Source: Bacteroidales bacterium
GTDB taxonomy: Bacteria > Bacteroidota > Bacteroidia > Bacteroidales > P3
Assembly: GCA_016280915.1 (NCBI GenBank)
Contig: JAEEHQ010000023.1
Span: 1 to 60,358, forward strand
DNA length: 60,358 nucleotides
Direction: 5' to 3'
The notes beneath the pieces are model-generated. The model had not been told where the DNA came from. It ran no database searches and was given only the letters and a program-made list of their open reading frames with translations. Made by a program: the position numbers and the translations under genes. This document shows, piece after piece, positions 44,024-51,960 of this stretch (position 1 is its first letter; each line of letters opens with the position of its first letter).

Positions 44024-44761
44024 ATGAAAAAGAAAACCAAGATAATATCCATTCTGACTATCGTGCTGCTGGTGGTGCTGGTGGTTGCAGCCAATATTTG
44101 GCGCCGACAGTCGATAGTGCGCGACGTGCGTGTGGATATCGACTATTGCGGTGCCGACACGTTGGTAACAAGCATGCAGGTGGCAGAATTGGTAAAGAAA
44201 GAGCTTCCCTCACTCACTTCGCAGATGCTCCGTGACGTCGATCTCAAAAGAGTGGAAAAAGCAGCCGCCAAGTCGCCTTATTTGCGCGACTGTGAGGCCG
44301 GTACTTCCATAGGAGGCTCCGTGGTGGTGTTTGCTTCTCAGCGTCGTCCCATCGTACGTGTGTGTGCAAAGGATAAGGAGTATTATCTCGACGATAAGGG
44401 CTATCGGGTTCCCGTCAGTCCCATCGGTTCGTGTGACGTGATTGTGGCCAGTGGCAATATTCCCTATAAGGGAAAGGGATTGAAAGAGGTGTGGACATTG
44501 GCCAGTTTCTTTGATCAACACCCAGATGTGGCACCCCTCTTCGACCAGATTTATCGTGATGGCATAGGCGACCTTTTTGTCACACCCAAGCTGGGCAACC
44601 ATGTGGTGCAGGTGGGTTCGGCCGACAATCTGGAAGAGAAATTCAATAATCTAAAGGCGCTCTATACCCGTGGCCTGCCGCAGGCCGGCTGGGAGACCTA
44701 CAAACAGGTCAGCGTCAAATACCGCGGCCAAGTAGTTTGCACAAAAAGAAATAATAACTAA
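44024..44761 (+). CDS. ftsQ: Division protein FtsQ
   Basis: 245 residues: short basic tail, one helix (IISILTIVLLVVLVVAANIW), a POTRA-like periplasmic part (DVRVDIDYCGADTLVTSMQV) and the beta domain with YYLDDKGYRVPVS. Size, topology and place between murC and ftsA fit FtsQ, which recruits FtsB/FtsL. Confidence 0.92.
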   Translation: MKKKTKIISILTIVLLVVLVVAANIWRRQSIVRDVRVDIDYCGADTLVTSMQVAELVKKELPSLTSQMLRDVDLKRVEKAAAKSPYLRDCEAGTSIGGSVVVFASQRRPIVRVCAKDKEYYLDDKGYRVPVSPIGSCDVIVASGNIPYKGKGLKEVWTLASFFDQHPDVAPLFDQIYRDGIGDLFVTPKLGNHVVQVGSADNLEEKFNNLKALYTRGLPQAGWETYKQVSVKYRGQVVCTKRNNN

Positions 44762-44774
44762 ACACAAATACATC

Positions 44775-46169
44775 ATGAATAAGTACATCGTAGGACTTGA
44801 CATCGGAACAACCAAAATTGCTTGTTTCATTGGCGAACGTTCACAAAATGGTAAAATTCGCATCCTCGGTTTTGGCAAGACCGAGTCAGTAGGTGTAGAA
44901 CGTGGCGTGGTGCGCAATATCCGCGACACTTCCGACTCTATCCGCCGTGCCGTATCCGAAGCCTCGGAAATGGCCAAATATGATGTTGAGGAGGTGTATG
45001 TAGGCATTGCTGGTCAACATATCAAGAGCCGCTCCAACACGGGCAGTATCATGGTTCCTGCCGAACATCGGCAAATCGAGAAGTCTGACGTGGATCAGCT
45101 CATTGAGGACCAGTACCGCGTGATGCTGGAACCCGGCGAAGAAATCATCCATGTCTTCCCCCAAAGTTTCACTGTCGACAACGACAAACTCGAGCCCGAA
45201 ATCAATCCAGTGGGCGTGGCAGGCAAATGCTTGATGGCAAACTTCCACATCGTTACCGGTAATGCCGCTAACGTGCGCAATATCCGCGATGCTGTGGAGG
45301 AGGCTGGTCTGAAAATCAAGGGGGTGGTGTTGGAACCCATCGCTTCGGCTTATGCTGTCCTCGACGATCGCGACAAAAATGCAGGAGTGGCTTTGGTGGA
45401 CATTGGAGGTGGAACCACCGACATCGCCATTTTCCAAGACGGAATCATCCGTCACACTTCTGTGCTTCCTCTGGCTGGCAATGTCATCACCAACGATATC
45501 CGTGAGAGCTGCAAAATCTTGAAACACCAGGCCGAAAGTTTGAAGACCAAGTTTGGCTCTTGTGTGCCCAACTTAGTCAACCAGGACGATATTATCGCAA
45601 TCCCTGGCATCCGCAACCAGCCCCCTCGCGAAATCAGTGTAAAGACCCTTGCCGGCATCATCAAGGCCCGCATGCAGCTCATCCTCGAGCAGGTGCAGTA
45701 CGAAATCCAACTCTCAGGTTATGAGCGTCAATTGATTGCCGGTGTTGTGCTCACTGGTGGTGGTGCCCGCCTGAAGAATATCAAGGAGTTTGCCGAAGTA
45801 ACCATTGGCATCGACTCTCGCATTGGCACTCCCGATGAGCATCTCGACCAGCAGGGTAGCATCACCTTTGAGGATTTGGGTCACCCCATGTATGCAACCG
45901 GCATCGGTCTGGTCATCTATGGTCTCCTTGAGACCGAAAGACAGCAGCGCGATGCCGCTGAAGAAAAATCTGACGCCGAGGATGCTCCTGCTGTAGGACC
46001 CACTCCAGTCCCCGAAGTCGATGATACTGAAGAAGAAGTAGTGGAGTCTCCTAAGGCTAAGAAGAAGAAAGAGAAGAAAATTGAAGAAGGTAAGAAAGGC
46101 AAGAATTTTGCCGATTCTGTTAAGAATTGGCTGACCGACAAGTTCACAGAACCCGACCTTGGTGAGTAG
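44775..46169 (+). CDS. ftsA: Division protein FtsA
   Basis: 464 residues. Actin-like fold: VGLDIGTTKIACFIGE (phosphate 1), VGIAGQHIKSRSN in the 1C/SHS2 region, VDIGGGTTDIAIF (phosphate 2), VLTGGGARLKNI (adenosine). The C-terminal tail is Lys/Glu-rich and ends in a likely amphipathic helix (FADSVKNWLTDKF) that would tether the Z ring to the membrane. Confidence 0.96.
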   Translation: MNKYIVGLDIGTTKIACFIGERSQNGKIRILGFGKTESVGVERGVVRNIRDTSDSIRRAVSEASEMAKYDVEEVYVGIAGQHIKSRSNTGSIMVPAEHRQIEKSDVDQLIEDQYRVMLEPGEEIIHVFPQSFTVDNDKLEPEINPVGVAGKCLMANFHIVTGNAANVRNIRDAVEEAGLKIKGVVLEPIASAYAVLDDRDKNAGVALVDIGGGTTDIAIFQDGIIRHTSVLPLAGNVITNDIRESCKILKHQAESLKTKFGSCVPNLVNQDDIIAIPGIRNQPPREISVKTLAGIIKARMQLILEQVQYEIQLSGYERQLIAGVVLTGGGARLKNIKEFAEVTIGIDSRIGTPDEHLDQQGSITFEDLGHPMYATGIGLVIYGLLETERQQRDAAEEKSDAEDAPAVGPTPVPEVDDTEEEVVESPKAKKKKEKKIEEGKKGKNFADSVKNWLTDKFTEPDLGE

Positions 46170-46213
46170 CTGTTTATAACTTGTTGATAAACAATTGCCC
46201 CAAATATTCGAGT

Positions 46214-46237
46214 TTTGCGAATAAAATAGTACTTTTA
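46214..46237 (+). promoter_or_regulatory. Weak internal promoter candidate before ftsZ
   Basis: TACTTTTA (46230-46237) resembles TAnnTTTG, and a TTTG lies at 46214 but at a short 12-base spacing. The 138-base gap before ftsZ makes a separate promoter plausible. Confidence 0.3.
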
Positions 46238-46307
46238 CAAATTCAAAAGTATCTTACCAAGATTATATAAATATATAGATATTAATAATTTAACAAGATA
46301 AGCACCT

Positions 46308-48005
46308 ATGGACGACACTCAACTTTTTGATTTTGATTCCCCATTGAATCAGTCATCCTACATCAAAGTCATTGGTGTTGGCGGTGGCGGAAACAATGCT
46401 GTCAACCACATGTTCCGCAAAGGCATCACCGGTGTCGACTTTATCGTCACCAACACCGATATGAAAGCCCTCAACGGCAGTCCTGTGCCCAACAAGTTGG
46501 TTTTAGGCCACGAAGGTTTGGGTGTAGGCGGTCGTCCCTCTCGCGCCCGCAAGGCAGCCGAAGAGAAAGAAAAGGAGATCAAAGAACTCTTCGAGCATAA
46601 CACCAAAATGATTTTCATCACCGCAGGTATGGGAGGTGGCACCGGCACCGGTGCGGCTCCCGTGATTGCCAAGTACGCCAAGGAAATTAAACTTGAGGTT
46701 GAGGAGGACGACGACCCTGGCCAGATTTTGGTTGTGGCTGTTGTCACCACCCCCTTCCTTTTCGAGGGCAACCGTCGCATCCAGCAGGCCAACGAAGGTG
46801 TTGAGGAATTGCGCAAATATGTCGACTCTATTCTGGTTATCAACAATGAGAAACTTCGCTCCTATGGCAACCTTGTTATGTCCGACGCTTTCTCAATGGC
46901 CAACGATGTCTTGCTGACCGCCGTCAAAGGCATTGCCGAAATCATTACCCTGAACGCCTATGTCAATATCGACTTCCGCGATGTCAATACTGTGATGGAA
47001 AACAGCGGCACGGCCCTGATGGGTATTGGTGAAGGCGAGGGCGAGAATCGTGCCCTTCAGGCTGTCGAACAGGCCACCACTTCGGTGCTCCTCAACGATA
47101 ACGATATTGCTGGTGCCAAGAATGTGCTTCTCTATTTCTCCTATGGTCCCGAACATGAGATTACCATGGACGAGATGGGTGTGGTTACTGACTATATCAC
47201 CCAGAAGACTGGTAGCCAGGACACCAACGTTATTTGGGGTACTGGCTTCGACGACACCCTCGGCGATAAGGTCAAGATCACCCTTATTGCCACCGGCTTC
47301 GAGGCCAAGGAACAAAAAAATCCCGAGGTTTACGTTCTCCCTTCCGAAAAACCCACCACCCCCAAGCCTATTGTCCCAGAGAATATCACCGAGCCGGTTT
47401 TGGTCCCCACCACCCCCAAGCAGGAGCAACCTACCCACATCCCTTTAGACCGCTATAATCCCAGCCCTGAAATCGAAAAGGTGGCACATCCAACCCCCTC
47501 TCCCGTTCAGGAGCCTGTTCGGGTTTCCAGCGACAACCCTTTTGCTCAGTTCGAGGGGAGTCATCAGGCAGTGGCAGAACCTGCTCATAAGAATGTGATT
47601 CCGCTCGATGCCGACGAGGAAGTCACAACTGCCAAACGCCCTGCTCCTCAGCCTTCTGTTGACGATGAGATTGTGCTGAAGAATCATGTTGAGGCCCCTG
47701 CCCCTAAGCAGCAGCCCGCTCCGCAGCCCGTGGCCACCCCCAAGCCTGTCGAGGCCCCCGCTGCTGCCACCACCCAGCGCGACCGTGAGGCCCTCAGCCG
47801 TGCCGAGCGTATCAAGGTCATGCACGACCTGCTCCGCAACGATGTCAATGGCCCTCAGATTATCGAGAATATGAATCCCACCGAGATTACCGGAGAGAAG
47901 CTCTTCCAGGCCACCCATTCAAGCCGTTCCGAGGTAAACAACACCATTGTTAATCCCGACGGATCTGTTTCCGAGAACCGATACCTTTATGCGAATGCCG
48001 ACTGA
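46308..48005 (+). CDS. ftsZ: Tubulin-like division GTPase FtsZ
   Basis: 565 residues. IKVIGVGGGGNNAVNHM, the tubulin signature AGMGGGTGTGAAPVIA, TPFLFEGNRR and NIDFRDVNTVM are present. After the globular part (about residue 340) comes a long Pro/Gln/Ala-rich linker, as in other Bacteroidetes, and a short conserved end (SENRYLYANAD). It forms the Z ring. Last gene of the dcw cluster. Confidence 0.97.
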   Translation: MDDTQLFDFDSPLNQSSYIKVIGVGGGGNNAVNHMFRKGITGVDFIVTNTDMKALNGSPVPNKLVLGHEGLGVGGRPSRARKAAEEKEKEIKELFEHNTKMIFITAGMGGGTGTGAAPVIAKYAKEIKLEVEEDDDPGQILVVAVVTTPFLFEGNRRIQQANEGVEELRKYVDSILVINNEKLRSYGNLVMSDAFSMANDVLLTAVKGIAEIITLNAYVNIDFRDVNTVMENSGTALMGIGEGEGENRALQAVEQATTSVLLNDNDIAGAKNVLLYFSYGPEHEITMDEMGVVTDYITQKTGSQDTNVIWGTGFDDTLGDKVKITLIATGFEAKEQKNPEVYVLPSEKPTTPKPIVPENITEPVLVPTTPKQEQPTHIPLDRYNPSPEIEKVAHPTPSPVQEPVRVSSDNPFAQFEGSHQAVAEPAHKNVIPLDADEEVTTAKRPAPQPSVDDEIVLKNHVEAPAPKQQPAPQPVATPKPVEAPAAATTQRDREALSRAERIKVMHDLLRNDVNGPQIIENMNPTEITGEKLFQATHSSRSEVNNTIVNPDGSVSENRYLYANAD

Positions 48006-48030
48006 TAACAATTGAATTACAATAGAATGC

Positions 48031-48059
48031 AGGACGGCGGACTTTCAGCCCGCCGTTCT
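48031..48059 (+). terminator. Hairpin after ftsZ
   Basis: AGGACGGCGG pairs with CCGCCGTTCT (one G-T pair) around a 9-base loop. No T-run, so termination is likely weak. Confidence 0.45.
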
Positions 48060-48064
48060 CCATA

Positions 48065-48089
48065 TCTGACAGTTGATAGTTTAAAGTTG
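48065..48089 (-). repeat. Heptad repeat array abutting the EamA start
   Basis: Read on the minus strand it is TCAACTT-TAAACTA-TCAACTG, the same 7-base unit as at 49077 and 51897. It reaches to the base before the EamA ATG. Confidence 0.55.
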
Positions 48090-49028
48090 ATGAAAAAAAC
48101 TGCAAAAGTCTTTGGCACCATCTGTGGCATTTTGGCCGCCGTGTGCTATGGCACCAACCCACTGGGAGCCCTCAAGCTGTATGCCGAGGGGATGGCAACC
48201 AGCAGCGTTCTTTTTTATCGTTTCGGCCTGGCATGGCTGATTATTGCTCTTCTTATGCTGGTACGCGCCATTCCCCGCAAGGGCAAACGTCGCGAGTCGC
48301 TCCTAGTCAGCCGCAAGGAGTTTGGAGTGCTTTCTTCTTTGGGAATCCTTTTCATTTTTTCTTCACTAACCCTTTACCTTAGCTTCCACGTGATGGATGC
48401 CGGTGTGGCCTCAACCATCCTGTTCACCTACCCAGTCATTACGGCGGTTATCATGGCTGTTTGTTTCCACGAAAAAATCAACTGGGTCACCATCACCTCC
48501 ATCCTGTTATCCTTCGTGGGTGTGGCACTTCTATACTGGGGTGACGGAACTGCCACGCTGCCTCTGGGCGGGGTCGTGTTAGTACTCATCTCTGCACTCA
48601 CTTATGCCATCTATATCATCGTGGTCAACCGCAGCCAGCTGAAGATGTCGTCTTTCAAAATTAACTTCTATGTCCTCTTCTACTGTGCCTTAGGCATGCT
48701 TATTTACTCTTTCATCGCGGGCCAACCCCTCACATTGCCCCATAATGCCACCAGCTGGTTCTATGTCTGCTGGCTGGCCATCGTGCCTGCCATCATGGCA
48801 CTAACCCTCATGGTCTATGCTGCCAAACTGGTGGGCTCCACCACAACGGCTATCTTGGGTGCCTTGGAACCCCTCACAGCCGTCCTGATAGGCATCTTTG
48901 TCTTCAATGAGTCATTTTCGGTCAATTTAGCCATAGGCATAGTACTCATCCTGACGGCAGTGTCCCTAATTGTGTTGGCTCCAACCAAGTTGATGGTCAG
49001 AAAAATAAATAAAACCAATAAACAATAA
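48090..49028 (+). CDS. EamA/DMT-family transporter
   Basis: 312 residues, ten membrane helices in two EamA halves (TICGILAAVCYGTNPLGAL and VLVLISALTYAIYIIVVNRS begin them). These drug/metabolite transporters export or import small molecules; substrate unknown. The ATG at 48090 is chosen because MKKTAKVFGTICG gives a normal N-terminus; the longer in-frame reading crosses a hairpin and repeats. Confidence 0.9.
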   Translation: MKKTAKVFGTICGILAAVCYGTNPLGALKLYAEGMATSSVLFYRFGLAWLIIALLMLVRAIPRKGKRRESLLVSRKEFGVLSSLGILFIFSSLTLYLSFHVMDAGVASTILFTYPVITAVIMAVCFHEKINWVTITSILLSFVGVALLYWGDGTATLPLGGVVLVLISALTYAIYIIVVNRSQLKMSSFKINFYVLFYCALGMLIYSFIAGQPLTLPHNATSWFYVCWLAIVPAIMALTLMVYAAKLVGSTTTAILGALEPLTAVLIGIFVFNESFSVNLAIGIVLILTAVSLIVLAPTKLMVRKINKTNKQ

Positions 49029-49034
49029 GGGCCT

Positions 49035-49079
49035 TCTCTATTAATTGCCTGCAATTAATGACTCCAATTCTCTTAATCT
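49035..49079. repeat. Dispersed palindromic repeat, copy 1
   Basis: ATTAATTGC-CT-GCAATTAAT (49040-49059) followed by GACTCCAATTCTCTTAAT. The same layout recurs at 59027-59075. Confidence 0.5.
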
Positions 49080-49146
49080 ATAAACTCTAAACTGACTATA
49101 AACTCTAAACTTTCAACTTTTAAAAGACTATAAACTCTCAACAATA
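49077..49146 (+). repeat. Heptad repeat array
   Basis: Repeated 7-base units of the form TAAACTC / TAAACTT / TCAACTT fill the space just upstream of mnmA. Confidence 0.6.
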
Positions 49147-49159
49147 AAACCTGTAACCC

Positions 49160-50236
49160 ATGAATATTGCCGCATTAGTCTCAGGAGGCGTCGACAGTTC
49201 CGTTGTCGTGCACCTGCTTAAAGAGCAGGGCTACGACCCCACCATCTTCTATATCCGCATCGGCATGGAAGACGAAGAGGGCTATATCGACTGCCCTGCC
49301 GAGGAGGATATTGAAATCACCACCTATATTGCTCGCAAGTATGGTTGCCGATTTGAAGAGGTCAATCTTCACAAGGAGTACTGGGATAATGTGGTTTCCT
49401 ATACCATCGAGTCGGTGCGCAAAGGTCTCACTCCCAACCCCGACATCATGTGCAACAAACTCATTAAGTTTGGTGCCTTCGAGCAGCGTAGGGGCAAAGA
49501 CTTCGATCGCATCGCCACAGGTCATTATGCTACTACCGAGATGGTTGATGGTGTTCAGTTTCTGGCTACTGCAAAAGACCCTATCAAGGACCAAACTGAT
49601 TTTCTTTCTCAGCTCAGCTCTGCCCAGATTAGCAAATTGATGTTCCCTATCGGCCACCTGATGAAAAGCCAAGTGCGCGACATAGCGCATCAGGCCAAGC
49701 TCCCCAGTGCCGACCGGAAGGATTCTCAGGGTATCTGCTTTTTGGGCAAGATAAACTACAACGACTTCATCCGTCGCTATTTAGGCGAGAAGGAAGGCAA
49801 GATTGTGGAGCTGGAGACAGGTAAGATTTTGGGTACACACAAAGGTTACTGGTTTCATACAATTGGTCAGCGCAAAGGACTCTTCCTTAGTGGCGGTCCC
49901 TGGTTTGTGGTCAAGAAGGACATTGAGGAGAATGTGCTTTACGTCTCACAAGGCTACGACCCCGACACCCAATATGGCAACCGTGTCAATTTAATCGATT
50001 TCCACTTTCTGAGCAGCCCTCTATGGGAGGAGCAGTTGAATGCAGGCACCTCGGTCGATGTGAAATTCAAGATACGCCACACCCCCGAATTCGCGCAGGG
50101 CCATCTCATTCGCACAGAGCAGGGAGTCTCCATCCTCTCTGACGTGCGCATCCAAGGCATCGCCCCCGGCCAATACGCAACCATCTACGACAACGATGCC
50201 CACCTCGTCGTCGCTACCGGGCAGATAGAGAATTGA
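49160..50236 (+). CDS. mnmA: tRNA 2-thiouridine(34) synthase
   Basis: 358 residues. ATP-pyrophosphatase loop SGGVDSS at 8-14, catalytic cysteines C98 ([10 protein letters not shown]) and C193 (GICFLGK), and DQTDFLSQL between them. It thiolates the wobble uridine of Lys, Glu and Gln tRNAs. Stands alone after a repeat array. Confidence 0.96.
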   Translation: MNIAALVSGGVDSSVVVHLLKEQGYDPTIFYIRIGMEDEEGYIDCPAEEDIEITTYIARKYGCRFEEVNLHKEYWDNVVSYTIESVRKGLTPNPDIMCNKLIKFGAFEQRRGKDFDRIATGHYATTEMVDGVQFLATAKDPIKDQTDFLSQLSSAQISKLMFPIGHLMKSQVRDIAHQAKLPSADRKDSQGICFLGKINYNDFIRRYLGEKEGKIVELETGKILGTHKGYWFHTIGQRKGLFLSGGPWFVVKKDIEENVLYVSQGYDPDTQYGNRVNLIDFHFLSSPLWEEQLNAGTSVDVKFKIRHTPEFAQGHLIRTEQGVSILSDVRIQGIAPGQYATIYDNDAHLVVATGQIEN

Positions 50237-50319
50237 AAGTAGAAAAGACGTTTAAATTACGATACCAATACGTCCATAATTGTTTAATTTACAATGTTAA
50301 CGTCAAAACTCAATAATTA

Positions 50320-50369
50320 TTGCTCTCTCGGGAGAGCAAATATCTCAATTTTTGCTCTCTCGGGAGAAC
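50320..50369. repeat. Two tandem GCTCTC-TCGG-GAGAGC hairpins
   Basis: TTGCTCTCTCGGGAGAGCAA at 50320-50339 is repeated nearly exactly at 50352-50369 (last pairs degenerate). Each folds into a short hairpin with loop TCGG-like. They lie between convergent mnmA and the DUF4159 gene and may act as terminators for the minus strand. Confidence 0.6.
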
Positions 50370-50394
50370 AGTCTTTGTGATATACTGTGGTTCT

Positions 50395-51054
50395 TTAATT
50401 TGTAAAAACGTACTGCAGAATATTCTCCCCCATCTGAAAGGCTTTGGCGCGGACCGCTTGGCTGTCGTTGTGCACATCGGGGTCTTCCCAGCCGTCGCCA
50501 AGGTCGCACTCCCAACTAAAGAAACACACCAATCGTCCCTCCCAGATGAGGCCATACCCCTTGGGGGGCAGATTGTCGTGCTCGTGTATTTTGGGCAGTC
50601 CGTTGGGAAAGTGGTACCGCTGGTGATAGATGGGGTGGCTGAAAGGAAGTTCGACAAAGTCCAGCTCGGGAAAGACTTTCTTCATGGCAGGGATGATGAA
50701 CTCTTTGATGCCGTAGTTGTCATCCACATGCAGGAATCCGCCACCAATGAGGTAGTTGCGTAGGTTCTGGGCCTCCTGGTTGTTGAAGACCACGTTGCCG
50801 TGTCCGGTCATGTGCACAAAGGGGTAGTTGAAGAGCTCGCTGCTGCCCACGTCTACCACGGCATATTGGGTAGCGAGGTTCATGCGGGCATCGGCGTTGC
50901 AGAAGGCGATGAGGTTGGTGAGTGAGGTGGGGTTGGCGTACCAGTCGCCCCCGCCGCCGTATTTGAGGAGGGCTATCTGCGTTTGTGCGGAGAGGTTGTT
51001 GAATGCAGACAGTTCAAGGCTGAGCAGCAGGAGGATTGTCAGGGCTTTTTTCAT
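50395..51054 (-). CDS. DUF4159 exported protein
   Basis: 219 residues with signal peptide (MKKALTILLLLSLELSAF). DUF4159 blocks: LKYGGGGDWYANPTSLTNLI, FNYPFVHMTGHGNVVF, GGGFLHVDDNYGI, GLPKIHEHDN, and SWECDLGDGWEDPDVHND. Function unknown; the fold is thought to resemble a class I glutamine amidotransferase-like domain, from general memory. Start at 51054 gives an ATGA overlap with rsmE; the frame is open much further upstream, but that part is a shadow of rsmE. Confidence 0.9.
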   Translation of the reverse strand: MKKALTILLLLSLELSAFNNLSAQTQIALLKYGGGGDWYANPTSLTNLIAFCNADARMNLATQYAVVDVGSSELFNYPFVHMTGHGNVVFNNQEAQNLRNYLIGGGFLHVDDNYGIKEFIIPAMKKVFPELDFVELPFSHPIYHQRYHFPNGLPKIHEHDNLPPKGYGLIWEGRLVCFFSWECDLGDGWEDPDVHNDSQAVRAKAFQMGENILQYVFTN

Positions 51055-51758
51055 GACAGGGTATTTAAGAAATTGAGCGTTGTGAGGGCATAAAGGGCAG
51101 CGGTTTCGGTGCGGAGGCGGTTGTTGCCAAGGGTGACGGGTTGGATGCCGAGCGACAGACACCGGTTTATCTCGTCGGGACTGAAATCGCCTTCGGGTCC
51201 GATGAGCACGAGGGCATCCGTACCGGGGGTGTAGAGTTGGTGGAGCGTGCGGCGGTCGTCGCCAACACAGTAGCACACAAGGGGGCAGGTGGGCAGGGGC
51301 TCGTCGAGGAGACGGGTGAGTGGTGTGGGTGGGTCGATTTGGGGAAGGGTGGCTTGCAGCGACTGCTTCATGGCGCTGAGAGCTATCTTGCGCAGGCGGT
51401 CGGTGTTGAGGGTGCTCCGTTCGGAATGCTGGCAGATGACGGGTGTGATGCGGTCGACACCTATTTCGACGGCTTTTTCTACAAACCATTCCATGCGGGC
51501 GTTGTTTTTGGTGGGAGCCACGGCCATGTGCAGCTTGAAGGGTCGGGCATCATAGTTTGGCAGGCGTTCGGTTATCTCCACTTGGCAAGCCGTGGGGTCG
51601 GGATTGGCGATGCGGGCGCGGCACATCGTGCCGTCGCCGCTGGTTACGTAGAGCTCGTCGCCCAGCTGCATGCGGAGAACACGGACGCAATGTTTCGATT
51701 CCTCTGGCGGGAGGGTGGCGTATGGGCCTTGGGTGGTGTCGGACAGGAAGAGATGCAT
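51051..51758 (-). CDS. rsmE: 16S rRNA (uracil(1498)-N3)-methyltransferase
   Basis: 235 residues. SPOUT methyltransferase with PUA-like N-terminus (MHLFLSDTTQGPYATLPPEE), VAPTKNNARMEWFVEKAVEI, CQHSERS, LIGPEGDFSPDEI and the trefoil knot LGNNRLRTETAALYAL. It methylates U1498 of 16S rRNA. Pairs with the DUF4159 gene as in many Bacteroidetes. Confidence 0.95.
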   Translation of the reverse strand: MHLFLSDTTQGPYATLPPEESKHCVRVLRMQLGDELYVTSGDGTMCRARIANPDPTACQVEITERLPNYDARPFKLHMAVAPTKNNARMEWFVEKAVEIGVDRITPVICQHSERSTLNTDRLRKIALSAMKQSLQATLPQIDPPTPLTRLLDEPLPTCPLVCYCVGDDRRTLHQLYTPGTDALVLIGPEGDFSPDEINRCLSLGIQPVTLGNNRLRTETAALYALTTLNFLNTLS

Positions 51759-51768
51759 ATAACTAGAT

Positions 51769-51819
51769 ACTATTAACTTTCAAATACTTTAAACTATCAA
51801 CTTTAAACTCTCAACTATT
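51769..51819. repeat. Heptad repeat array
   Basis: ATTAACTTTCAAATACTTT, then AAACTATCAACTTTAAACTC, made of 7-base units of the TMAACTN type. Just upstream of rsmE. Confidence 0.5.
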
Positions 51820-51896
51820 TTTTTTATAGAACATCGAAAAACACTTAAAATACAAATGGACAGACAGGCTGAAGCTTGCTTTGGTCACACAAATAT

Positions 51897-51960
51897 ACTT
51901 TAAACTCTAAACTTTTAACTTTCAACTACTTTCAACTCTCAACTATAAACTATAAACTCT
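51897..51960. repeat. Heptad repeat array overlapping a gene end
   Basis: About nine near-perfect units (TAAACTC, TAAACTT, TTAACTT, TCAACTA, TCAACTC, TAAACTA). Its right end covers the last codons and stop of the sulfatase gene ending at 51950. Confidence 0.65.

Noticed and set aside
51055..51489. N-terminal extension of the DUF4159 frame
   Set aside because: It is an Arg/Pro/His-rich reading through rsmE in another frame; a good signal peptide starts at 51054.
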